The notes beneath the pieces were generated by a model, which was not told the DNA's origin, searched no databases, and saw nothing but the letters and a program-made list of their open reading frames with translations. This document shows, in pieces, positions 37,925-46,556 of a stretch of 64,000 nt of DNA (the first letter of the stretch is position 1; each line of letters starts with the position of its first letter). A program made the translations under genes and the position numbers. Source of the stretch: Dictyobacter vulcani (GTDB taxonomy: Bacteria; Chloroflexota; Ktedonobacteria; Ktedonobacterales; Ktedonobacteraceae); assembly GCF_008974265.1 (NCBI RefSeq), contig NZ_BKZW01000001.1, forward strand, positions 2,976,001 to 3,040,000. Reading direction: 5' to 3'.

Positions 37925-38007
37925 TGGGGCGAGAGGGAGTCGAACCCTCACAGCCTTTCAGCCGGGAGATTTTAAGTCTCCTGCGTCTACCATTCCGCCA
38001 TCGCCCC
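37925..38007 (-). tRNA. tRNA-Leu (anticodon UAA)
   Basis: An 83-base tRNA on the minus strand. The acceptor stem GGGGCGA / TCGCCCC is perfect, the D arm reads GGCGGAATGGTAGACGC, the anticodon loop CTTAAAA gives UAA, a long variable arm follows as in type II tRNAs, and the T arm contains GGTTCGACTCC. CCA is not encoded. A near-consensus promoter lies directly upstream. Confidence 0.95.
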
Positions 38008-38023
38008 TAGTCTGGTCATATTG

Positions 38024-38052
38024 ATATTATCATGCTTCAGCCTATACGTCAA
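38024..38052 (-). promoter_or_regulatory. Sigma-70-type promoter of tRNA-Leu
   Basis: On the minus strand TTGACG, a 17-base spacer and TAATAT. The tRNA 5' end is 17 bases after the -10, so the leader is about ten bases. Confidence 0.8.
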
Positions 38053-38310
38053 TCATTTTTGGCGCTAATTTTGTGCTATCCCTGCTAATTTTTACCGATC
38101 TCTCCTCATGTTCATCTGGCTTCCCGTGTTGTTGCTTTTTACCTGATCCAAAAAACAGTAAAACTTGTCTTGTGCTATTATGGTCTTCTGGCAGAAAATA
38201 CTAGTTTCGTGCATCCAATATTGACGAGGGCCGGTATCTAGGGCATAATACGAACCGTGCAGGAGTGAAAAATCGTTCATATAAAAGGAATCAACCAGGA
38301 TAATACAGTT
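38053..38310. other. Intergenic region, tRNA-Leu / mnmG
   Basis: 258 bases that should hold the mnmG promoter. I see no gene or conserved RNA in it. Confidence 0.4.
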
Positions 38311-40361
38311 ATGAGTAATGGCACGAAAAGCATGAACATGTCCTTGGATCACTATGATGTTATTGTGGTGGGAGCCGGCCACGCGGGCTGTGAGGCGGCG
38401 TTAGCCAGCGCCCGTATGGGGCGTAAGACGTTGCTCCTGACCATGAATCTGGATAGTGTGGCATTAATGCCTTGTAATCCTTCGATGGGTGGTCCAGCTA
38501 AAGGTCATTTGATTAAAGAAATTGATGCGTTGGGGGTGAAATCGGTCGCAATACCGATCGCACGTTTATCCAGATACGCATGCTTAATACGAGTAAGGGT
38601 CCTGCTGTTCAAGCTTTGCGTGCTCAGTGTGATAAACAGGCCTATCGCCTGTCGATGAAGTTTGTGTTAGAGAGCCAGCCCAATCTTGAGCTGAAGCAGG
38701 CCACTATTTCACAATTGCTCAGCTATACGGGGAGCGATGGTCGTCCGGTGATGAGCGGTGTGGTGACCAATAATGGTTGGAGTTATGAGGCACCTTCGAT
38801 TATTCTGACGACCGGCACGTTTATTAATGGTCGATTGGTCGTCGGAGAGAAGACACAACCAGGTGGTCGTGCGGGCGAGGGTCCCGCATTGGGGATTTCT
38901 GATGCATTACGCGCCCTGGGACTGGAAATGCGTCGCTTTAAAACTGGCACTCCGCCTCGTATTGATGCTCGTACGGTTGATTATAGTAAGACCGAACCGC
39001 AACCTGGTAGTCGTGTGCCGCTCTATTTCTCGCGTGATCGTGAGGCGCATGAGGACATTCAATTGCCGGGCGGTCGGCCCAGTTCGATTTATCCTGTGGT
39101 AGATGAAGACTTGAACGGCTGGCGTCCACAACTCCCCTGCTATCTGGTGCGGACAACTGATCGTACCCATCAGGTTATTCGGGATAATCTGCATCGCTCG
39201 CCTCTCTACACAGGTATTATCGAAGGCGTTGGTCCACGTTACTGTCCTTCGATTGAGGATAAGATTGTCCGTTTTGCTGATAAAGTTTCGCATCAGATCT
39301 TTCTAGAGCCAGAGGGTTGGCGTACCAGTGAGATCTATGTGCAGGGACTCAATACCAGCCTGCCTGAAGATGTTCAGCTGGACATGTTGCATTCGATTCC
39401 TGGCCTGGAACGTGCCGAAATGATGCGCGTGGGCTATGCAGTTGAATATGATTATGTGCTCCCCGAGCAGTTGTTACCAACGATGCAGACCAAGCCGGTG
39501 GTTGGCCTCTTTCTGGCGGGCCAGATTAATGGTACCTCGGGATATGAAGAGGCGGCGGCGCAGGGAATTATGGCTGGTATCAATGCGGCTCTGGCGGCGC
39601 GTGGCGAGGAAGCTTTTGTGCTTGGACGCCACGAGGCCTATATCGGTGTCTTGATTGACGATCTGGTTACGCGTCCGATGAGTGAGCCCTATCGTTTGCA
39701 TACGTCGCGGGCGGAACATCGACTTTTATTGCGACCGGACAGTGCGGATCTGCGTCTGAGTGATCATGCCTATCGCCTGGGATTGATTGATGAGGAGCGT
39801 TACTTTCAGGTGTTGCAGAAACGTGCCGCCATCGAAGCTGCGCTGACACGTCTGGATGATGTGACGTTTACCTCTTCACGACTGGTGGAGACGTGCGCGC
39901 AAGAGGTGGGTATCGCGCAACTCGGCCAGATGATGACCGGACGCGAGTTGCTGCGGCGACCAGATGTGCGTTATCAGCAGGTGGAGCAACTGGCTCAGCG
40001 GGTGGAACAAGAACGCGCTGCCCTGGCAGAAGATCCTGCTTCTGTTACCGGCACCCTACAACTTCCACCGCTGGAAGATGAAGCGGCTGAGGAGGTTGAT
40101 TTGCAGGTCAAATATGAAAATTATATTCGTAAGCAAGAGCAATTAGTTCGGCGGACCCGGCGTCTGGAAGAAATGCGCATCCCTGAAACTCTCGACTATC
40201 AGGTTATCCCTCATTTGCGCACCGAAGCACGCCAGAAGCTCATGCGTACATTACCCCGAACCGTTGGGCAAGCTTCACGAGTGGAAGGTGTGACTCCAGC
40301 AGACATCGCAATATTGATGATCCAGCTGGAAAAATTACGAGCATTAAAGGCTTCATCTTGA
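38311..40361 (+). CDS. mnmG: tRNA uridine-34 5-carboxymethylaminomethyl synthesis enzyme MnmG, frame broken by one missing base
   Basis: MnmG (GidA) is the FAD enzyme that, with MnmE, modifies the wobble uridine of certain tRNAs. The first frame shows the FAD site [20 protein letters not shown] and [15 protein letters not shown], then derails. The second frame resumes with [18 protein letters not shown] and continues through [29 protein letters not shown] and the C-terminal helical domain. In the run of five G at 38532-38536 one base is missing; restoring it gives DALGGEIGRN and 684 codons in all. The gene is nearly universal and single-copy, so this is probably a consensus error. ATG 38311 follows AGGA at 10 bases. 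Confidence 0.92.
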
Positions 40362-40365
40362 CACT

Positions 40366-40382
40366 ACACGCATTCAGCGTGT
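40366..40382 (+). terminator. Short hairpin after mnmG
   Basis: A 6-bp stem (ACACGC / GCGTGT) 4 bases after the mnmG stop, without a T-run. A weak candidate only. Confidence 0.25.
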
Positions 40383-40482
40383 ACCATACACACATATTAC
40401 TCATCAATAATATATCAATATGCAATTGATCGGTGATGTATGTTTCCCCCCTACATGCATTAATGGTCCTTGTATACACATA

Positions 40483-40522
40483 GATGGTTTGATTCAGGTG
40501 CCTTTCGCGGGCACCAACCATC
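40483..40522 (+). other. Structured leader candidate upstream of a response regulator
   Basis: GATGGTT and AACCATC form an outer stem, GGTGCC and GGCACC an inner one, with an asymmetric 7-base internal loop. It lies about 120 bases upstream of the regulator start. It resembles no riboswitch that I recognise. Confidence 0.35.
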
Positions 40523-40641
40523 GGGGGTAATCCTGATGCCCGTAGGTTCTTCTATAGGTGTATTGATGCTCACCAGTCTCTATAGAGAGCGACCTACAGG
40601 GGGTGCGCGGCAAACTGAGATATCAAGAAGAGGGGAAAACA

Positions 40642-41325
40642 GTGTACATTCTTGTCGTTGATGACGATCGGTTTGCGAACACGCTGGTGCAATTCGTTCT
40701 CAGTAAAGAGGGCTACGAGGTCGAAACAGCCGATAATCCACGTGGGGCCATGCAAATGATCCAGAAGCGTGAACCGGATTTGTTGATCCTTGATGTCACC
40801 ATGCCATACATTAGTGGTTTTGAGTTTTCCGCGAAATTGCGTGCGGAAGGCTATGAGATTCCACTCATTTTTATGACGGCCCAGGACACGATTGAGGCCA
40901 AGTTACAGGGATTTAATATCGGTGCAGATGACTATATCTGTAAACCATATAATCATCAGGAACTTGTGGCTCGGGTACAGGCTGTGATGCGGCGCATTAA
41001 GAAAAATGGGAAGGTTGGCAACCAAAGTATCAGGGGAGGACAGATTGAACTTTTTCCGGCTGAACTGAAAGTGGTGGTTGGGAATCGCTCACCGATTACT
41101 TTAACTCCAACCGAAATGCAAGTCCTACGCGTTCTGATGAATAGTTCCGGTCAGGTTGTTAATCGGGACCATTTACTGGCTGATGTCTGGAATGATAATG
41201 AGAATAACAGTAACATCGTAGATGTCTATATTCGTCGTTTACGTATGAAGTTAGAAATAGATCCTGATCGGCCGCAACATATTGTATCAGTGCGAGGTAT
41301 TGGGTATAAGTTTGTTGTGAAGTAG
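40642..41325 (+). CDS. OmpR/PhoB-family response regulator
   Basis: A 227-residue regulator. The receiver has VVDDDRF near the start, the phosphoacceptor Asp in LLILDVTMPYISGF, the Thr of FMTAQD and the Lys of YICKPYNHQEL. The C-terminal winged helix contains LTPTEMQVLRVLMNSSG, VWNDNENNSNIVDVYIRRLRMKLE and VRGIGYKF. The start is GTG 40642, 6 bases after GAGGGG, which places the first receiver strand at the N-terminus. An ATG 39 bases upstream would add an unconserved tail. The histidine kinase follows within 20 bases, forming a two-component pair. Confidence 0.9.
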   Translation: MYILVVDDDRFANTLVQFVLSKEGYEVETADNPRGAMQMIQKREPDLLILDVTMPYISGFEFSAKLRAEGYEIPLIFMTAQDTIEAKLQGFNIGADDYICKPYNHQELVARVQAVMRRIKKNGKVGNQSIRGGQIELFPAELKVVVGNRSPITLTPTEMQVLRVLMNSSGQVVNRDHLLADVWNDNENNSNIVDVYIRRLRMKLEIDPDRPQHIVSVRGIGYKFVVK

Positions 41326-41344
41326 GGGGAAAGGTTGGGCCAGG

Positions 41345-42556
41345 TTGAGGAAGCGTATTCAAAAACAAGCTCAAATTGAAGAAAAAATGGATGCATCACT
41401 GCCAGTTGTACCCGAGGCATTCTCTCAGGAGGTGACCATAGATACAGCCGATGAAAACACCACAGAACCACGGCGGCACGCCATTAATGCCGCTATCGAG
41501 AATACTTCTGATGCTATTATTACCCTCAGGCAAGATTTTCAGATCTCCTATCTGAATCCTGCTGCGGCGACAAAGCTAGGTGTAGCCAGGCCGAGCGCCA
41601 TTGGAAAAAGCTGTACCGAGCTCTTAGGTTGCCAGAATCTTAATCGCATGCTTCTTTGTGGAACATCGAGCTGTCCACTGGTGCGGGCGCTAGAGCAAAA
41701 GCGTCCTCTTCCCAATGAAGAGTTAATCATCGGGACCGATCAACCTGGTAAATTTGAGGTTTCGGCCAGTGTGAATCCTATTCAACTGGACGATGGCTTT
41801 TCCTATGCCATTTTTAATGCACGTGATATGTCCGCTTTAAAAGTTGCCAATCGTGTGCGTTCAAACTTTGTTTCGATGGTTTCGCATGAGTTACGTACCC
41901 CTCTCAACTCGGTGCATGGTTTTATTGATCTGCTGCTACAGGGGCATATGGGTGAGATGAATGAGGAGCAGCGCATGTACCTGGGATATACCCAGGAAGG
42001 TGTGCAGCAACTGATCTCGATCGTAGAAGATATCTTGTTTATGACACGGTCAGACTTGGGTCAGTTTGAAGTAAAGCAGCAGGAGGTTCATCTCTTGAGC
42101 CTGGTGCGCCAGGTAGTGCGTAGCTTGCAACCGCAAGCTTTAAAAGCTGAAGTTGCGCTATGCCAGGACATTCCGTCTGATGTACCAGCGCTCTATATGG
42201 ATCCCCAGCGTATCAAACAGGTCCTGAATAACCTGGTGGCCAACGCCATTAAATTTACTCCCCCTGGAGGCACTGTCACGGTCAGTGCACGTCGGCATGA
42301 TGATCATTTTGAGATGATCTCAGTGGTGGATACCGGATATGGTATTCCAGTTGAAGATAGCCAGCATGTTTTTGAGCGTTTTTACCAGTCAAACCATAGC
42401 CAGCAATCCAAAATGGGTGGCTATGGTCTGGGTTTGTCTATTGCCAGGTTGATTGTGGAGCAACACGGTGGCACCATTGGCTTTGATACCGTGGTCAACA
42501 AAGGTACAACTTTTTACTTTACCTTACCGTTGTACATCAATGAATCCAAAGGCTAG
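41345..42556 (+). CDS. Soluble PAS-domain histidine kinase
   Basis: A 403-residue cytosolic kinase without membrane helices, paired with the preceding regulator. PAS domain at about 45-160 (IENTSDAIITLRQDFQISYL), carrying a Cys motif GCQNLNRMLLCGTSSC. HisKA near 175-240 has MVSHELRTPLNSVHGFIDLL. HATPase_c has LNNLVANAIKFTPPGG, VVDTGYGIPVE, FERFYQS and GGYGLGLSIARL. The start is TTG 41345 about 10 bases after AAAGG; an ATG at 41387 would remove 14 unimportant residues. Closely related in layout to the broken kinase at 12-13.7 kb, including the Cys-bearing PAS domain. Confidence 0.9.
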   Translation: MRKRIQKQAQIEEKMDASLPVVPEAFSQEVTIDTADENTTEPRRHAINAAIENTSDAIITLRQDFQISYLNPAAATKLGVARPSAIGKSCTELLGCQNLNRMLLCGTSSCPLVRALEQKRPLPNEELIIGTDQPGKFEVSASVNPIQLDDGFSYAIFNARDMSALKVANRVRSNFVSMVSHELRTPLNSVHGFIDLLLQGHMGEMNEEQRMYLGYTQEGVQQLISIVEDILFMTRSDLGQFEVKQQEVHLLSLVRQVVRSLQPQALKAEVALCQDIPSDVPALYMDPQRIKQVLNNLVANAIKFTPPGGTVTVSARRHDDHFEMISVVDTGYGIPVEDSQHVFERFYQSNHSQQSKMGGYGLGLSIARLIVEQHGGTIGFDTVVNKGTTFYFTLPLYINESKG

Positions 42557-42580
42557 TACCGCGTATTTTTTAATGGTAAC

Positions 42581-44278
42581 TTATGGCCACAGGCTTAGCT
42601 GCTGATCTTGTTCGTCTCGGGGCTCTGTCCAGTCGTTATCTTTAGATAATGGAACACCTGTCAGGACTGGCGAGTACGTTATGTATACTTTCCCCTCTGG
42701 AATTATATATGCTTGGTTTGGTAGTTTCTTAATAGAGGGGAGTTTGCTAACATATACTTTAACGCCTAGAATGTAGAGCGCCTCTCTTTTTTCTTTGTAA
42801 CTGGCTTTGTGATATTTGCCCTTCATGGTGTTGAGGAAGGCAATAAAGTTCTGTATGCGTTTTTTATACGTGTCTGCTCTGTTTATAAAAGGTGTGGATT
42901 TTATGGCCTCCTCTTTATGTTTTTGTAGTTGTTCTTCTTTTTTCTGGATGTCTTGAGTTATGAGATTGTAATAGTAACTTCCTTCTCTATGATTTCTTCT
43001 TTCCTCCTTTGCATAGTCTATTTCTGTTTCTAATTGTGAGGTGAGATTACTTGCAGAGTCATCGTTCAACAGTTTTTGTACTGCTTTCTCTGCTTCTCTT
43101 TCTAAGATGTCTTGAATAAGTTCTAGCCTCTCAAAGATACGGCAACATTCTTCCCATACTAATTTGTCTAATGCTGGTGCGTTAATACGTGTACGTGCGT
43201 CACATGTTATGTACTTGTTGTTGTTATATCCGCATTGGTAGTAAGGGAACTCCCGTCCTTTTTTCTTTTCTGTCGTTGTTCGCATCCTTGTTCTACACTC
43301 TTTACAATAGACGTATCCTGCACGTAGTAGAAAATCCTCTATATTCCTTGGTGGATGGCTTTTTTCTATTTTGTTCGTTTCCAGTTTTTGTACTGCTCTA
43401 TTGTATCTATCTATATCTACTATGGCTGGTATTCCGTTTGGAATTATGCGTGCATTTTTATTTGGTCTGGCAACCTTTTTGCCATTTTCCGATAATACAT
43501 AAGTCACCTTGCAAATTGTAAGATTGCCTATGTTCTTCTCGTCAATTATCATTCTGTATACATTTGCTGGTAGCCATCCTTTTGCTGCATGCTTCTCCTT
43601 TCGCATGGCTGATGGTGATGGTATGTTGTCTTCTGTGAGTTTGTGAGCGATACTTCTTAAACTCATATCCAGATCGACGAACATATAGAGTATGGAGAAA
43701 CGTATACGGGCTAACTCAGGGTTGATCTTGTAGTATGTTTTATTTTCATCTGCCCAGTCCCAACCGTAGGGCGCTCTTCCCGTTGCCATAGGTAAACCCT
43801 GTGCTAGCCTGCTTTGCCAATGTCGGTTTGCGTATTCAACAATTTTGTGGCGTTCTGATTCTGCGCTCCACGCAAGAATAGACCTAATGAGCTTTCCTGT
43901 GAGGCTGTTGTCAATGTTCTCGCTGACACTGACTACAGATCCTCCTGCTTGTTCTATTTCCTCAAAGATGATGGCTGAATGAACAAAGTTACGGGAAAGG
44001 CGTCTCAGGTCAAACACAATTAATACTTTAGCCAGCTCGTCGTGTATTAATTGTCGGGCAATGGTTAATTGATCGCGTAGGCTGTAATGTATATATCCGC
44101 TTTTCGCCTCCTTTATTGTTTTTATAACTTTGTAATTATGTAGCTTGGCATATTGTAAGCATTTTTCTTCCTGGTAGTCTAAACTTTCTCCATCATCTTC
44201 TTGTCTATCTGTGGATACACGACAGTAGATAATAGCAGGTATCGCTGTTGGATATATGCTATTGTTTGTTTGTAGCAT
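42581..44278 (-). CDS. Large serine site-specific recombinase
   Basis: A 565-residue recombinase of the integrase/transposon type that cuts and rejoins DNA through a phosphoserine link. The N-terminal resolvase domain (about 14-150) has the catalytic Ser in YCRVSTDRQ, then VLIVFDLRRLSRN and an ILAWSAESERHKI helix. The recombinase domain (about 165-290) starts at GRAPYGWDW. A zinc ribbon has two Cys pairs (CKEC near 318, and CGYN with CDAR near 345). A coiled coil follows (about 375-470, rich in Glu/Lys). All catalytic residues seen are intact. AGGAGG lies 5 bases before ATG 44278. It is downstream of the HTH gene in the same direction, 70 bases apart. Confidence 0.9.
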   Translation of the reverse strand: MLQTNNSIYPTAIPAIIYCRVSTDRQEDDGESLDYQEEKCLQYAKLHNYKVIKTIKEAKSGYIHYSLRDQLTIARQLIHDELAKVLIVFDLRRLSRNFVHSAIIFEEIEQAGGSVVSVSENIDNSLTGKLIRSILAWSAESERHKIVEYANRHWQSRLAQGLPMATGRAPYGWDWADENKTYYKINPELARIRFSILYMFVDLDMSLRSIAHKLTEDNIPSPSAMRKEKHAAKGWLPANVYRMIIDEKNIGNLTICKVTYVLSENGKKVARPNKNARIIPNGIPAIVDIDRYNRAVQKLETNKIEKSHPPRNIEDFLLRAGYVYCKECRTRMRTTTEKKKGREFPYYQCGYNNNKYITCDARTRINAPALDKLVWEECCRIFERLELIQDILEREAEKAVQKLLNDDSASNLTSQLETEIDYAKEERRNHREGSYYYNLITQDIQKKEEQLQKHKEEAIKSTPFINRADTYKKRIQNFIAFLNTMKGKYHKASYKEKREALYILGVKVYVSKLPSIKKLPNQAYIIPEGKVYITYSPVLTGVPLSKDNDWTEPRDEQDQQLSLWP

Positions 44279-44348
44279 GTTTTCCTCCTGTTTATCCTAC
44301 ATTGCATATTTTGGCTTTGTTGGTTGGCCTGGCCTCCATTTGTTTTAG

Positions 44349-45149
44349 TTACTTTATGCGTTTGTTTTTCAGTGATGGAACAAGGGGGTCTTCTTCTTGT
44401 TCCATTTGATTTATGAATGCTTGTATGGGTCTGGTTGCGCTTTTGAGGTCGGTTAATACGTATGCGTCTCTCTTCCCTTTAAGTTTCTTGAATCCTAGGT
44501 GTTCAACCAGTTTCTTGCCTTCTGGGGTTGCAGCAATTGCATACCACTTTTTGATATCGTAGTGTTTGTCTAGAGAGAGTGCCCATCTTAAAGCGTTCCT
44601 GATGATAAAGAGTCCTCTGTCTTTGTCCTTCCGTTTGTCGCCTGTGTGGTGTATTGATATGCTTGGTATATAGGCTGCTAGATCTTTGTCAGACCATTTT
44701 CTTATGGACCAGGGCTCTATATCTTGCTTCTTGATCTTGTCATCTATCAGTGACTTAATAACATCTTCTGCCAGTGGCATGATTGTTACTCCTCCAACTC
44801 TCTTCCCGTTTTCCCTGGCCGACATGAATATGTCTTTGTTGGCGTCCTTCCACTCTAAGAGCCGGTCGTATGTAACGATGTCTTCAGGTTCGTACAGGTT
44901 GAAGTGGTTCTGATAGCTTGCCCATAGCTCGCTGTTGGTAGTTGGGCCAAACGTTAGTTTGGGTTGATCCTTGCGCTTTTGTAATTTCACATGCGCATTG
45001 ATGGCTTCTTTTGGGTATTTTCTGCCCCTTTTTTTTCCTGGCTCTAACTCACTTGGTATAGTTCCGTCTTCCGCTCTTCTGTTTAATGTTGCTTTGGATA
45101 TGCCTAGCAGTTTCATGACCTCATCGGGTGTATAGTATCGTTCCTGCAT
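44349..45149 (-). CDS. Excisionase/MerR-like HTH protein with a GNAT-like C-terminal region
   Basis: 266 residues. The first 55 form a helix-turn-helix of the excisionase type (YTPDEVMKLLGISKATLNRR, then KYPKEAINAHVKL). A basic linker follows. The C-terminal part has a LFIIRNALRWALSL helix and IAATPEGKKLVEHLGFKKL, which resembles the end of a GNAT acetyltransferase fold, but no complete acetyl-CoA site is visible. In this position it could be the directionality factor of the recombinase or a repressor of the divergent promoter; both are inference. GGGAGG lies 5 bases before ATG 45149. The promoter TAGACA-17-TATAAT is at 45199-45227. Confidence 0.75.
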   Translation of the reverse strand: MQERYYTPDEVMKLLGISKATLNRRAEDGTIPSELEPGKKRGRKYPKEAINAHVKLQKRKDQPKLTFGPTTNSELWASYQNHFNLYEPEDIVTYDRLLEWKDANKDIFMSARENGKRVGGVTIMPLAEDVIKSLIDDKIKKQDIEPWSIRKWSDKDLAAYIPSISIHHTGDKRKDKDRGLFIIRNALRWALSLDKHYDIKKWYAIAATPEGKKLVEHLGFKKLKGKRDAYVLTDLKSATRPIQAFINQMEQEEDPLVPSLKNKRIK

Positions 45150-45170
45150 TGCCGCCTCCCTTTTTTGATT

Positions 45171-45284
45171 TTTGATTTTTGCGACTAGAGATATTGATAT
45201 TATAAGCCTTTTGGCTCAATTTGTCTAATGATTTTTGAGCCTTAAACTTGATTGTGATTTTTATTGACAATTTGATTTTTGCGA
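45171..45284. promoter_or_regulatory. Divergent control region with two identical 14-mers 100 bp apart
   Basis: TTTGATTTTTGCGA occurs at 45171-45184 and again at 45271-45284, exactly 100 bp apart in the same orientation. The first lies in the leader of the HTH gene, the second inside the spacer of the sigma gene promoter. Between them is an inverted repeat, GGCTCAA (45213-45219) and TTGAGCC (45235-45241), overlapping the HTH gene promoter. These are good operator candidates. Confidence 0.55.
45199..45227 (-). promoter_or_regulatory. Promoter of the HTH/recombinase genes
   Basis: On the minus strand TAGACA, 17 bases, TATAAT. The ATG of the HTH gene is about 50 bases downstream. Confidence 0.7.
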
Positions 45285-45292
45285 TGCATAAT
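45264..45292 (+). promoter_or_regulatory. Promoter of the island sigma factor gene
   Basis: TTGACA, a 17-base spacer that contains the second 14-mer, then CATAAT. It leaves a leader of about 200 bases before the sigma gene. Confidence 0.7.
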
Positions 45293-45374
45293 AGTTATGT
45301 GATTATTGAGATTTGAGTCTTGATCTTGAGGGGATTTGGGTAAGGTTGGCGTTAGGTGTTTTTTGTGGAAGGTT

Positions 45375-45468
45375 GCTAGCCAGGGTGTTCCAGCACTCTA
45401 GCTAGCTGTATGAGAGTAGTTCCAGTTTCACGGGGTCCAGCTCTCACACTTTGAGTATGCAGTGTGAG
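45375..45468 (+). other. Two hairpins in the sigma-gene leader
   Basis: A 13-bp imperfect stem at 45375-45406 (GCTAGCCAGGGTG with CACTCTAGCTAGC) and a perfect 7-bp stem at 45443-45468 (CTCACAC / GTGTGAG) that ends 34 bases before the start codon. They could control translation or transcription. Confidence 0.45.
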
Positions 45469-45502
45469 GCGGGCAAAGTCAACTCAGGGAAGGGGGCCGC
45501 TT

Positions 45503-46300
45503 ATGGCTGCATCTCAAACTGCTGACTATGGACCAATTTTGACCAATGAAGAACAGTATCGTAGGGACGTAGCGAATTTGATTGATGAAAATTTTTCTGG
45601 AACGGAACGGTTGTCTTTGGATCAAGAGAAGATATTAATTCAGCGTGCCCGTGTAGCTGATAGCTTGGCTCGTTCTGAGTTGATTGAATATTGTCTTTCA
45701 TCTGTTACCTGGATGGCTCGCAAGTATGCTGAGATTTGCCACTGTAACGGTCGTAGACGTGTTGAGTATCTTGATCTTGTACAGATAGGTAACTTGACGC
45801 TTGTTGAGTGTCTAGATAAAGCTCTGGCTCATACTAACCCAATTGGTTATTTAAAGCGTGCTGCTCTTGGTGAGATTGTTAAGCATTGTATGAGGCATGG
45901 TAGTTTGATCACGTCTCCGCAAGAACGTGGTGGTAAGGTGCTACCTATGATGCAGGTTGATAGCTATGATGTCTTGCTGGTTAATCATAGTGGCTCTGAG
46001 GGTACCTATCTTAGGGATTTATTAGAGGTTCCTAATGAAGCTCCTCGATCTGAACGTGACTTCACTCCTCTTTATGCTGCACTCGATACCTTAACGCCTG
46101 GACAGCGTGAAGTCATAAAACGCCATTATGGGGTTGATTGTGCAGCTGAGGATCTATTTACTATCTCTTGCAGTATGCGAGCTGCCCAGGGGAAACCGTT
46201 CAACCGAAACGCTAATGATGCCTATTCTGCTCATAAGGGGGGCATAGCTTCATTAGGGCGAAAATTAGCACCCTTGGTAGATCGCGCAATTTCAGCTTAA
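45503..46300 (+). CDS. Sigma-70-like factor, island-encoded
   Basis: 265 residues with the two DNA-binding cores of a sigma factor. Region 2 (about 55-125) includes RSELIEYCLSSVTWMARKYA, LDLVQIGNLTLVECLDKAL and PIGYLKRAALGEI, matching the core-binding and -10 helices. A short linker follows (LITSPQERGGKVLP, as at the start of region 3). Region 4 (about 190-215) contains LTPGQREVIKRHYGVD; its helix-turn-helix is less clear than usual and an unusual tail follows. Region 1.1 and most of region 3 are absent. GGAAGGGGG lies 6 bases before ATG 45503; a GTG 39 bases upstream is the other start. It may direct polymerase to island promoters or act as an anti-host regulator; this is inference. Confidence 0.7.
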   Translation: MAASQTADYGPILTNEEQYRRDVANLIDENFSGTERLSLDQEKILIQRARVADSLARSELIEYCLSSVTWMARKYAEICHCNGRRRVEYLDLVQIGNLTLVECLDKALAHTNPIGYLKRAALGEIVKHCMRHGSLITSPQERGGKVLPMMQVDSYDVLLVNHSGSEGTYLRDLLEVPNEAPRSERDFTPLYAALDTLTPGQREVIKRHYGVDCAAEDLFTISCSMRAAQGKPFNRNANDAYSAHKGGIASLGRKLAPLVDRAISA

Positions 46301-46415
46301 ACTAATGAAACTCCCCGTTTAAACGCCGACTTTTGTAGTTTTGAGCTTCTGTAAGGTGGCGAAACTGGTAGGTGTAAAATATGCAGAAAAATCTGATGTC
46401 CCTAAATTATCCGGT

Positions 46416-46442
46416 GTGCAGGAAGTTTATAGCTTCTTGCAC
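46416..46442 (+). terminator. Hairpin downstream of the island sigma gene
   Basis: GTGCAGGAAG pairs with CTTCTTGCAC (one G-U) around a 7-base loop. No T-run; possible terminator 115 bases after the stop. Confidence 0.35.
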
Positions 46443-46556
46443 GCCTGCACGCCCGTACGCCCGTACGCCAAACTGCCAGGGGCAAGCGAAACGGTCAAGC
46501 TGTAGCTGCCCATGATGTCCTGCTCCTGGCTGCTGATCAGGTCCAGGCAGAGAACC

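Noticed and set aside
37703..37951. 82-codon minus-strand ORF beginning MRVRLPLAPLF
   Set aside because: It starts inside tRNA-Leu, and this kind of opening is a known by-product of reading through tRNA sequence. No ribosome site.
40366..40640. Known riboswitch upstream of the response regulator
   Set aside because: I could not match the hairpin to any class that I know; kept only as a structured-RNA candidate.
44349..45149. Toxin-antitoxin or restriction function for the HTH protein
   Set aside because: The N-terminus fits an excisionase-type helix-turn-helix, and no toxin, nuclease or methylase motif is visible.
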